DNA of 36,120 nt from Gemmatimonadales bacterium (GCA_030699545.1 JAUYMC010000015.1:1-36120), one strand, 5' to 3'. Shown: positions 17,678 to 24,664, numbered from the stretch's first letter. Program-made: numbers and translations. Notes: generated by a model not told the origin, from the letters alone.

Positions 17678-18711
17678 CGCCGAACTCCCTTCAGCTTCTT
17701 CTCGGCCTCGCGCTGGAGGGCCAGGAACTCGCCGCTCTGGATCTTGCTCGTGTCGATCTTCCGCTCGGCCGCGAGCCGGAGGACCTCGTCGTACAGGCGG
17801 TCCTCGTAGCTCTTCGGCGCCCCGATGGCACCGCCGCCGCCGCCGTGGCCGTAGACCATGGTGTCCGGCCCCTCGGGGTTGGCGCGCAGCCGCTCGATCT
17901 CCATGTCGAACAGACCGCGGTCGGCCTGCGCCAACTTGAACATGTAGGTTCGACGCAGGCCGGGCGCGCCGTCGTCGCCGGGCGCGCCGGGCGCGTACAG
18001 ACCGGCCGCCTCGTAGTTGTCGAGCTCGCGCTCGAGCTTCAGGTCGGCCTCGCGCCGCTGCGCGGCCGCCATGAACTGCGTGGCGACGTGCTTGTGGGCC
18101 GTCAGCCGGTCGACCTCGGCCTTGAGCCGGATGATCTCCGGGTCCGGGCCCCGCGACGCCTGCACGTGGGCCGGGGCCGCAACCTGCGGCGCGCGGGTGG
18201 GCGCGGGCGTCGGGGTCGGCCGCGGGGCCGCGGGGGTGGGCGCGCGGACTCCGGCGTTCGGCGGCCGGCGCGACATCGTCTCGCGGTCGTCCGCGAGATC
18301 CTGGCTGGCCTTGAGCTGCGCGATCTGCTCGCGCAGCGCCTCGTTCTCCGCCTTCAGCTCCTCGATCGACATCTCGTCGGCCTCCGGTTCCTCGCCGTCC
18401 TCGGCCAGCTCCTCCGACCCGGAGCAGGCCGCGATGCACTTGTCGCACTCGGTCGCGCACGTCTCGCAGGTCGGGTTGTCCATGGTGCGGCAGACGGCCG
18501 CGCACGCCTTGCAGGCCGCGATGCACATCTTCACCGCCGGCGACTCCGGGTCACCGCCAGCGCCGATGAGCGCCTCGCAGGCCAGGATGCACGCCTCGCA
18601 CGCGGCCACGAGCGAGTCGGGGTTGGCGACCGACTCGGCCTCGGCGACGCACGCCTTGCAGGCCGCGATGCAGGACTCGCACGCGGCGATGATCTTCTGG
18701 GGGTCGGGCAT
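17674..18711 (-). CDS. Predicted nested in-frame scaffold protein beginning at the Cys-rich domain (345 aa)
   Basis: Internal ATG at 18711 (MPDPQKIIAACESC...) preceded by GAGGAGGT with 7-nt spacing (GAGGAGGTCTCCACGATG); parallels nested lambda C/Nu3 and Mu I/Z arrangements. Confidence 0.6.
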   Translation of the reverse strand: MPDPQKIIAACESCIAACKACVAEAESVANPDSLVAACEACILACEALIGAGGDPESPAVKMCIAACKACAAVCRTMDNPTCETCATECDKCIAACSGSEELAEDGEEPEADEMSIEELKAENEALREQIAQLKASQDLADDRETMSRRPPNAGVRAPTPAAPRPTPTPAPTRAPQVAAPAHVQASRGPDPEIIRLKAEVDRLTAHKHVATQFMAAAQRREADLKLERELDNYEAAGLYAPGAPGDDGAPGLRRTYMFKLAQADRGLFDMEIERLRANPEGPDTMVYGHGGGGGAIGAPKSYEDRLYDEVLRLAAERKIDTSKIQSGEFLALQREAEKKLKGVRR

Positions 18712-19290
18712 CGTGGAGACCTCCTCGGTCACGCTCTCGTCGTCCCGCTGCAATCTACAGCAACGAGACAGAAGTACACAATTCATAGAATTCTGCGCCG
18801 GCCTCGGGGTGAGGCTGATCGCGAGGATCTCAGCGCCGCCGATCCGCTCGCCCGTGCCGCGGGCGAACACGTCGCGAATCACCAACTCGGGGCTGATGTA
18901 GAGCGCCGATGACTCGGTCTCGTCGCCCAGGTCAAGCCGGTGATCCTCGACGAGGGACCGGCCGCGATCGGTGTAGACGAGGCGCCCCACGAGCCCCAGC
19001 CGCGGGTCGACGCGCATTGCCTCGACCTGGCCGACCGCGCTCTGGAGCTCGGGCGCGAGCGTGTCGTCGCCCGAGCCGTGGGCCCAGTCGACGGGGATCT
19101 GGCCGCCCTCGGCGCGCCGTCGCTCGAACACCCGGAGCAGGTCGTCGAGCAGATCGGCCGTGACCTCCAGACGCAGCTTCCCGGTGTCCGCGTCGTACAG
19201 CGGGCCGGGCCGGAGCAGATGCACCTCGCGATTATGGGCGGCTGGCGACGCCGGGCCCGCGGCCCGCAGCCGGATGCGCTGCTCGGTCAT
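17674..19290 (-). CDS. Mu I-like prohead protease fused to Cys-rich helical segment and C-terminal scaffold
   Basis: 538 aa; N-terminus LLRPGPLYDADTGKLRLEVTADLLDDLLRVF...IPVDWAHGSGDDTLAP...ALYISPELVIRD...EILAISLTPRPAQNSM resembles Mu-type protease; middle has 16 Cys; C-terminal coiled coil and helical scaffold. Confidence 0.78.
   Translation of the reverse strand: MTEQRIRLRAAGPASPAAHNREVHLLRPGPLYDADTGKLRLEVTADLLDDLLRVFERRRAEGGQIPVDWAHGSGDDTLAPELQSAVGQVEAMRVDPRLGLVGRLVYTDRGRSLVEDHRLDLGDETESSALYISPELVIRDVFARGTGERIGGAEILAISLTPRPAQNSMNCVLLSRCCRLQRDDESVTEEVSTMPDPQKIIAACESCIAACKACVAEAESVANPDSLVAACEACILACEALIGAGGDPESPAVKMCIAACKACAAVCRTMDNPTCETCATECDKCIAACSGSEELAEDGEEPEADEMSIEELKAENEALREQIAQLKASQDLADDRETMSRRPPNAGVRAPTPAAPRPTPTPAPTRAPQVAAPAHVQASRGPDPEIIRLKAEVDRLTAHKHVATQFMAAAQRREADLKLERELDNYEAAGLYAPGAPGDDGAPGLRRTYMFKLAQADRGLFDMEIERLRANPEGPDTMVYGHGGGGGAIGAPKSYEDRLYDEVLRLAAERKIDTSKIQSGEFLALQREAEKKLKGVRR
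18501..18525 (-). repeat. 25-bp exact intragenic repeat, copy 1 (TGCATCGCGGCCTGCAAGGCGTGCG)
   Basis: Identical to 18648-18672; both encode CIAACKAC. A 15-bp partial copy lies at 18424-18438. Confidence 0.85.
18648..18672 (-). repeat. 25-bp exact intragenic repeat, copy 2
   Basis: Identical to 18501-18525. Confidence 0.85.
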
Positions 19291-20666
19291 GCCTGCCTCC
19301 GTCGGGCCTGCGCGAAGAGTTGCGCCGCGGCGCCCGCGGGTGAGCCTCCGGCGCTGCGCTCCGACGGCGTGCGGTAGTGGTCAGGGTCGAGCGGCGAGGC
19401 GCCCATGCCCACGCGGATCATGTCCTCGATCTCGTTCGTCGCCGTGAAGACCCCGCAGCCGATGAGCGCGGGCAGTTCGGCGGCGAGAGCCAGGATGGGC
19501 CCCGGGTCCAACCGGCCGAAGGACAGCCGCGGCCGGAAGCGGGGATCGAGCGTGGGGAAGTTCCAGCGCAGCAACCGAGCGATCGTGCCCTGCCCTGGTC
19601 CATCGTCACCGCCGAGCACGTCTGCGACGTGGTCCAGGCCGGCGACCGCCATCTCCCGGAAACTGCTGATCTGCACCTCGCCCGCAGCTCGCCCGCCGGG
19701 GCCGATCACGCCCTGGCCGAGGAACTCCAAACCGAACCCGAACATGAACTCGCGGTTGCAAGCCGTGATGATCTCGAGCGGCTGCTGAACGTCGAGCACG
19801 CGCTCGCCGAACGTGCCCAGTTCCATGCCCGGCAGGTCCTTGACGTAGCTCGCCTCGCCAGCGACGTACCGCTCGGCGGCCTGCTCGACCTCGGTCGTCA
19901 GCGCGGTGATCTGGTCCGGGGTCAGCTCCGCGTCTTCAAGGACCCGCTTGTCGGTTCGGATCTTCGGCGTGGGCGTCGCCCACCGCTCCAGGCCGATGCC
20001 GACCTGCCGCAGCGCGTGGGCCTTGAGCTTGGACGCGAAGTGCAGGGGCCGGAGCATGCCGACGCCCTCGAAGTTGTCGCCCGTGCGCTGGTGCGTGAAC
20101 AACGCCAGCTTGTGCGCGGGGATGGGTTCGCCGCCCGCGCCGACGGTCGTCCAGTCCTGAGTCACCGACTCCAGCGCGCGGCCGTCGGCGCTCATGTTCC
20201 AATACCAATGCGCGCGCGGCTCCCGGTCCCGGAAGTCGATCCAGACCCGCCCCGCGTCGGGCGTGTAGACCTCCTCGAAGTAGCGGAAGCCCTCCAACTG
20301 GTAGCGGAGGAAGTGCCGGAGCATCCCCTTCCAGCCGCCACGTAGGTAGCCGCGCCCCTCGCGCGACATCCCGAACGCCTCGGACAGGAAGTCGCGGGCG
20401 CGGTGTGCTTCGCCCGGCCAGTCGTCCTCGACCACGAACTGCGCCTCGGCCGTGGTCTGCGTATCGAGCAGCGTGCGGGCGAACGCGGCGATGACCGCGT
20501 CGGTCCGCAGCATCTGGTCGGCGGCCTCCGCCCACGCCTGGCCCTGGAGATCGGTGTTGAGCTCGTACTCGGTGATCCGCCCGCCGTAGATGCGGGTGCC
20601 CGACGTGCCAAGCTCGCGGTACAGCGGTCGGCGGGTCGAGGCGGGCGTCTCGGTGGGGCTGCTCAC
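19287..20666 (-). CDS. Portal protein (DUF935 / Mu gp29-like)
   Basis: 459 aa; TEYELNTDLQGQAWAEAADQMLRTDAVIAAFARTLLDTQ...RYQLEGFRYFEEVYTPDAGRVWIDFRDREPRAHWYW...; ATGA overlap with the protease gene. Confidence 0.82.
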   Translation of the reverse strand: MSSPTETPASTRRPLYRELGTSGTRIYGGRITEYELNTDLQGQAWAEAADQMLRTDAVIAAFARTLLDTQTTAEAQFVVEDDWPGEAHRARDFLSEAFGMSREGRGYLRGGWKGMLRHFLRYQLEGFRYFEEVYTPDAGRVWIDFRDREPRAHWYWNMSADGRALESVTQDWTTVGAGGEPIPAHKLALFTHQRTGDNFEGVGMLRPLHFASKLKAHALRQVGIGLERWATPTPKIRTDKRVLEDAELTPDQITALTTEVEQAAERYVAGEASYVKDLPGMELGTFGERVLDVQQPLEIITACNREFMFGFGLEFLGQGVIGPGGRAAGEVQISSFREMAVAGLDHVADVLGGDDGPGQGTIARLLRWNFPTLDPRFRPRLSFGRLDPGPILALAAELPALIGCGVFTATNEIEDMIRVGMGASPLDPDHYRTPSERSAGGSPAGAAAQLFAQARRRQA

Positions 20667-20680
20667 GCGCCCATGATGGA

Positions 20681-20701
20681 TGATCTACGAATCGTAGATC
20701 A
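20681..20701. repeat. Perfect 21-bp palindrome TGATCTACGA-A-TCGTAGATCA
   Basis: 10-bp arms around a single central base, in the gap between terL stop (20722) and portal start (20666). Confidence 0.85.
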
Positions 20702-20721
20702 AGCGGGCTGCGAATCGTGGC

Positions 20722-23121
20722 CTATGGGCCGGAGCGGGACGACGCGGCCCAGCCCCTCCGTGGGGTGGGGCGGGTGGGCGAGACGCCAGGCTTCAGGCCG
20801 GCGCCGCCGAGATGTAGAGACGGAGCATCGGCGGGGCGCTCGCCGTACCAGTGCCAGACGATCGCGTCATAGCGCAGGGCGTCGCAGTTCGAGACGAGCA
20901 CGCCGTTGGCGAAGTACTCGTGCTCGCCGTCAACGGTCAGGTTGTAGACGTCGCCTCGCCCGGCCCGTCGCACGCCCTGCACACGCTCGGGAGCAACGCG
21001 CGGTCCGGGTGTAGCGGTTGACGATGAAGGCGGCACCGCATTCGACGCACCGGCGCTCGACGTCATCAACGCCCGCGTCACGTCGCCACTTGGACTTGCA
21101 TGGGTTGGAGCAGAAGCGCGCCCCGGCGCCGCGCTTGAGGGTCTCGAAGCTGCCGCCGCACCGCTCACAGGTACGTCGTTCAGGTTCACGCCCGGCCCAT
21201 GTTCTGCGCCCGTGCTCCCGGTGCCACTCTCGCCCGGCGTCGCTTCGGTACCACTCCGTAGCGAGCGGCCTGATTCGCTGAAGGTGCGCGGCCCGTTTTG
21301 CGCAGTTCTCCTCGCATGCGTAGCACTCCTCAAGGTGGGCGCGCGTGTGCTCAGCCCCCAACACGCACTCGAGGTTTGTCGCGTCGTTGTTGAGCGGATC
21401 GCCGTCGACGTGGTGGATGACGTGCCCGGCGGGCACGCATCGCCCGTTGTGACGTTCCCAGACGGCAACATGTAGGTATTGAGGGCGACCACCCCACCCG
21501 GCGGATCTGAAGTAGACCCGATCGCTTCGCTGGGTGGCGTCAGGGTATCTCCTGAACGTGACCCCATGAAACTCGACTTCGGCGCTGCTTGGCCTCTCCA
21601 TACCGTAAGTGTATCGTATTGCGTCAAGGACGCAAGCGGAACGCGGCCCCTTTCGGCCGTCCATACCGGGTGGTCCTGCGTCCCAACGAGACGTATCCCC
21701 GACTCCGTCTCGACCTCCCACAGCGCCGCGTCTTCGCCCGTTCGGGCCGCGGCCAGCACATCGCGCAGTCCGGCCCGCGTCCATACGCGGTCGCCCACAC
21801 GAAGCGTCTCGATAGCCGCCGGGCCGTACTCCGCCTCCACGAGCGTCCCGGCCGGGAAGCAGTGATGATCGTGGACGTCGTCCTTGAGCGGCAGATCGCC
21901 CCCCTTCTCTGGGTAGCGATAGCCCTCGATGGCCTTGCGCAGCGTCCGGCCCGCCCGGCGCTCGCCGTCGTCCCACAGCTCGCGCGTGATGACCACGCGG
22001 CGCACGCCGTCCGGGCCGAGGATGCGGCGACGCAGGCGCTCGATGCCGTTCGGGATGTGCCGCTTGATCGGGTCCGTCTCGTAGCGCAGGCGCACGCCGC
22101 AGCCGATGGGCCGCGGCTGGCCGACGAACCGGATGGAGTCGATCCCCGTCTGGTCGTTGACCGCCTTCCCCGCCGGATCCCCGGCGCCAGCCTCGATGCG
22201 CACGCCCCAGCGGTCGGCCTCGGCGTTGATGGCCCGGCACAGTTCCGGGACGAGGCACTCGTCGGGCGCCACCTCGGCAAACACGACGTCGACCTGCTGG
22301 CCGTTGATGTCGGCGCTCTGAATCAGGATGACGGCCGGGGAGCGACGGCCGAAGTCAATCGCCATCCGAACCGGACGCGCGGGGTCCGGCCGCCAGCCGT
22401 CCAGGATGTTGCCGTCCGGCCACGACGACGGCTCCCAGCAGTCAAGGACCTGGCCGACCGGAGGGCGCGGCCGGTTGTTGATCATCGCCTCGTATCGCTC
22501 GGGAGACAGGACCGAGCGGGCGCGCTTGAACCAGTCCGGGGAGAGGTTTGCGGCGTTGACGTGCGACGTCGCGCGCAGGACGAGGCCGCTCGTCCCCGCC
22601 TGCTCCGCCCGCTTCACCCACCACGCGCCAGCGACAGGCAGGCCGGCGACGCAGATGGAGATCGGCGCGCCGCCCGCCGGCGTGCGGATGCGGCCTACCA
22701 GAGCCTCCAGCGCCTCGGGACGCAGCGCCTGGCCCTCGTCGATGAGGCCGAGCGAACCATTGACGCCCTCGAGCGGGTTGTTCTCCTGCGCCCGCGTGCT
22801 GGCCCGGTAGTACATCCGCAGCCAGAGGCGGAAGCCGTTGGGGTGGCGCCAGTAGTACTTGCTGGGGTCGGCGTAGAAGGTCCAGCCGAACCCGCGGAGC
22901 AACTGGTCACAGACGGGCTGGACGACCGACTCCAGCCGGGAGCGGGTGTCGGTGACCCATACCCCGGCGTCGCCCGGCCGCTGATCACCCGCGAGAGCGG
23001 CGATGAGTCCGAGGCCGAACGTCTTGCCGCTGCCCCACCCGGCCTGTACGGCGGTCAGGTAGCGGCCCTGGACGTGGGCCGCGACCATTTGGGCCTGGAG
23101 GGTGTTGAGGTCGAGGTTCAC
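20722..23121 (-). CDS. terL: Terminase large subunit interrupted by an intein (799 aa precursor; ~474 aa after splicing)
   Basis: Walker-A-like VQAGWGSGKTFGLG, SLGLIDEGQAL (Walker B-like), nuclease-domain FGRRSPAVILIQ, and DVHDHH|intein|CDALRYDAI, matching the conserved D-H-x-x-DALRY region of TerL. Confidence 0.87.
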   Translation of the reverse strand: MNLDLNTLQAQMVAAHVQGRYLTAVQAGWGSGKTFGLGLIAALAGDQRPGDAGVWVTDTRSRLESVVQPVCDQLLRGFGWTFYADPSKYYWRHPNGFRLWLRMYYRASTRAQENNPLEGVNGSLGLIDEGQALRPEALEALVGRIRTPAGGAPISICVAGLPVAGAWWVKRAEQAGTSGLVLRATSHVNAANLSPDWFKRARSVLSPERYEAMINNRPRPPVGQVLDCWEPSSWPDGNILDGWRPDPARPVRMAIDFGRRSPAVILIQSADINGQQVDVVFAEVAPDECLVPELCRAINAEADRWGVRIEAGAGDPAGKAVNDQTGIDSIRFVGQPRPIGCGVRLRYETDPIKRHIPNGIERLRRRILGPDGVRRVVITRELWDDGERRAGRTLRKAIEGYRYPEKGGDLPLKDDVHDHHCFPAGTLVEAEYGPAAIETLRVGDRVWTRAGLRDVLAAARTGEDAALWEVETESGIRLVGTQDHPVWTAERGRVPLASLTQYDTLTVWRGQAAPKSSFMGSRSGDTLTPPSEAIGSTSDPPGGVVALNTYMLPSGNVTTGDACPPGTSSTTSTAIRSTTTRQTSSACWGLSTRAPTLRSATHARRTAQNGPRTFSESGRSLRSGTEATPGESGTGSTGAEHGPGVNLNDVPVSGAAAASRPSSAAPGRASAPTHASPSGDVTRALMTSSAGASNAVPPSSSTATPGPRVAPERVQGVRRAGRGDVYNLTVDGEHEYFANGVLVSNCDALRYDAIVWHWYGERPADAPSLHLGGAGLKPGVSPTRPTPRRGWAASSRSGP
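20887..21861 (-). other. Intein (325 aa) within TerL
   Basis: Starts CFPAGTLVEAEYGPAAIETLRVGDRVWT (block A), GTQDHPVWT (block B TxxH), ends GDVYNLTVDGEHEYFANGVLVSN (blocks F/G) followed by +1 Cys. Confidence 0.88.
20930..21601 (-). CDS. HNH homing endonuclease-like ORF with two C-terminal Cys4 motifs, encoded out of frame inside the intein
   Basis: Frame offset from TerL; MERPSSAEVEFHGVTFRRYPDATQRSDRVYFRS...YLHVAVWERHNGRCVPAGHVIHHVDGDPLNNDATNLECV (HNH core), CERCGGSFETLKRGAGARFCSNPC and CVECGAAFIVNRYTRTARCSRAC. Confidence 0.82.
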   Translation of the reverse strand: MERPSSAEVEFHGVTFRRYPDATQRSDRVYFRSAGWGGRPQYLHVAVWERHNGRCVPAGHVIHHVDGDPLNNDATNLECVLGAEHTRAHLEECYACEENCAKRAAHLQRIRPLATEWYRSDAGREWHREHGRRTWAGREPERRTCERCGGSFETLKRGAGARFCSNPCKSKWRRDAGVDDVERRCVECGAAFIVNRYTRTARCSRACAGRATGRARRRLQPDR

Positions 23122-23753
23122 CCGTCGTCATCGCCCTCAGACGGCGGCGCGGGCAGCACGACCTGAGCGGCGCGGGCGAGGGCGTCGCTGATGACCTCGG
23201 AGGCCGTGAACTGGATCGAGCCGGAGTGCTCGATCTTCTGCGCCGTCAGGAAGCCGTCGAGATGAGCCACGCGCTCCGCGGCTATGAGCGCTACCTTGAG
23301 CGAGCCCTTGTCGCCGAGTCCCTTCTGGACGAGCTTCATGAAGCGTTCGCGGTGCTCCCGCCGGAGCGCCTCACGGTCGCCACCCTCGCGCTCTGCGTCC
23401 TCGCGCCACCGCCGCCGGACGCGGGCGCAGTAGGTGAGCGCCGTGTCGTAGCGGACATCGAACTTCCGCGCGAGACGTCGGGCCGCCTTGCGGTCGTTGC
23501 CTTCCAGCAGCATCACCCGCTCGGCGTAGAGCAGGCGGTCCTCGAGCTCGGCCTTGGTTGGCGCCTGCGGCTTTCGCCCACGCGCGGGCGTGGGCGCGGC
23601 GGGCGCGTCCGCCGGAGGTGCCGCGTCTCGCGCGGTCACGGCCCGCAACCCCGCGTCTTCACGCCTGAATGCCGAATTGCGGCAAAAACCCTTGAATTCC
23701 GAAGGGTTGGCGGTCGACAATCCTCCTGCCGCGGGTTGAAGTCGCCAAACCAC
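23118..23753 (-). CDS. terS: Terminase small subunit-like protein (start uncertain; GTG 23639 is an alternative)
   Basis: Immediately upstream of terL with ATGA-type overlap; helix-turn-helix-like NDRKAARRLARKFDVRYDTALTYCARVRRRW; LKVALIAAERVAHLDGFLTAQKIEHSGSIQF. Confidence 0.7.
   Translation of the reverse strand: MVWRLQPAAGGLSTANPSEFKGFCRNSAFRREDAGLRAVTARDAAPPADAPAAPTPARGRKPQAPTKAELEDRLLYAERVMLLEGNDRKAARRLARKFDVRYDTALTYCARVRRRWREDAEREGGDREALRREHRERFMKLVQKGLGDKGSLKVALIAAERVAHLDGFLTAQKIEHSGSIQFTASEVISDALARAAQVVLPAPPSEGDDDG
23687..23708. repeat. Inverted repeat AACCCTT-GAATTCCG-AAGGGTT
   Basis: 7-bp arms, 8-nt loop, at the 5' end of the terS ORF. Confidence 0.7.
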
Positions 23754-23770
23754 CTCCCGCGGCAGGAGGA
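23721..23770. repeat. 15-bp perfect inverted repeat TCCTCCTGCCGCGGG-(20 nt)-CCCGCGGCAGGAGGA
   Basis: Arms 23721-23735 and 23756-23770; right arm contains AGGAGGA, the SD of the plus-strand gene starting at GTG 23777. Confidence 0.88.
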
Positions 23771-23776
23771 CCGAAC

Positions 23777-24664
23777 GTGGAGAGTATCCCCTACGAGATC
23801 CGAGGCGCCGAGCGGCGCCACGGCACGACGAAGATCGAATGGACCGAGGCCACGTGGAATTGGATGATCGGGTGCACCCCGGTCTCCGCCGGCTGCAAGA
23901 ACTGCTACGCGATGCGCATGGCGTTCCGCTGCGCGGAGATGGGGCAGGAGCCCTACCGCGGGCTCACGACGCCCGGCCCCCGTGGGCCCGTGTGGACCGG
24001 CGTCATCCGCGAGAACAGTGACACCGTCGTCTACCGCCCGCTCGGCTGGCGCGCGCCGCGCCTCATCTTCGTCAACAGCATGTCCGACGTGTTCCACCCG
24101 AACGCGCCGGATTGGCTCCGCGAGATCGGCTTCGACATCATGCTCGAAGCGCCCCAGCACCGCTACCAGGTGCTGACCAAGCGCCCCGACCTCATCGCCC
24201 CATACCTCGCCCGCTCCGGCCGGCGCATCCCCGACTCGGTCTGGCTCGGGGCGACGGTGGAGGACGAGCGGGTCGCGGAGCGCGTCGACCACCTCCGCGC
24301 CGCCCCGGCCCGCGTCCGCTTCCTGTCCGTGGAGCCGATGACCCGCCGCCTCGGCCGGATCGACCTCAGCGGCATCCACTGGGTCATCACCGGGGGCGAG
24401 TCCGGGCCGGGCCGCCGCCGCATCGACCCCGAGTGGGTCCGCGAGGTCCGCGACGTCTGCGCTGAGCAGGGCGTCGCGTTCTTCCACAAGCAGTGGGGGC
24501 ACTGGAGCGACAACCCGCTCCTGGCCCGCTGCCCGGCGGGCGAGCCGCCCGCCGAGTGGATCAAGCGCGTCGACCCCCACGGCAAGGGTGGCGCCATCCT
24601 TGACGGCGTGCTCTGGCGCGAGTTCCCGGAGCGCCTCGACCATCAGGCGGCCCTCGCCGCCTGA
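23777..24664 (+). CDS. DUF5131 / phage Gp37-Gp68 family protein (three-Cys motif)
   Basis: KIEWTEATWNWMIGCTPVSAGCKNCYAMRMAFRC...LIFVNSMSDVFHPNAPDWL...HRYQVLTKRP...VWLGATVEDE...RFLSVEPM...WVITGGESGPGRRRIDPEWVREVRDVC are hallmark segments; AGGAGGA 6 nt before GTG. Confidence 0.9.
   Translation: MESIPYEIRGAERRHGTTKIEWTEATWNWMIGCTPVSAGCKNCYAMRMAFRCAEMGQEPYRGLTTPGPRGPVWTGVIRENSDTVVYRPLGWRAPRLIFVNSMSDVFHPNAPDWLREIGFDIMLEAPQHRYQVLTKRPDLIAPYLARSGRRIPDSVWLGATVEDERVAERVDHLRAAPARVRFLSVEPMTRRLGRIDLSGIHWVITGGESGPGRRRIDPEWVREVRDVCAEQGVAFFHKQWGHWSDNPLLARCPAGEPPAEWIKRVDPHGKGGAILDGVLWREFPERLDHQAALAA

Larger units (their letters stand above)
18421..18711 (-). other. Cys-rich four-helix (Csp/DUF326-like) domain
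   Basis: 16 Cys in ~97 aa with CxxCxxxCxxC spacing in four predicted helices: ACESCIAACKAC / ACEACILAC / MCIAACKACAAVC / CETCATECDKCIAAC. Confidence 0.65.

Noticed and set aside
16211-17809. 532-aa plus-strand ORF
   Set aside because: Antisense to capsid and decoration genes; no SD or domain.
17678-18526. Upstream part of ORF 17261..18526
   Set aside because: Out-of-frame overlap with the protease gene; the real decoration protein starts at ATG 17677.
18421-18711. Cys-rich segment as a ferredoxin or classic zinc finger
   Set aside because: Spacing is repetitive CxxCxxxCxxC in helical heptads, not CxxCxxCxxxCP or paired CxxC knuckles; metal identity remains untested.
20681-20701. Palindrome as an intrinsic terminator
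   Set aside because: Stem is AT-rich and no U-tract follows on the minus strand.
21589-23166. 525-aa plus-strand ORF
   Set aside because: Antisense to TerL; TerL motifs are on the minus strand.
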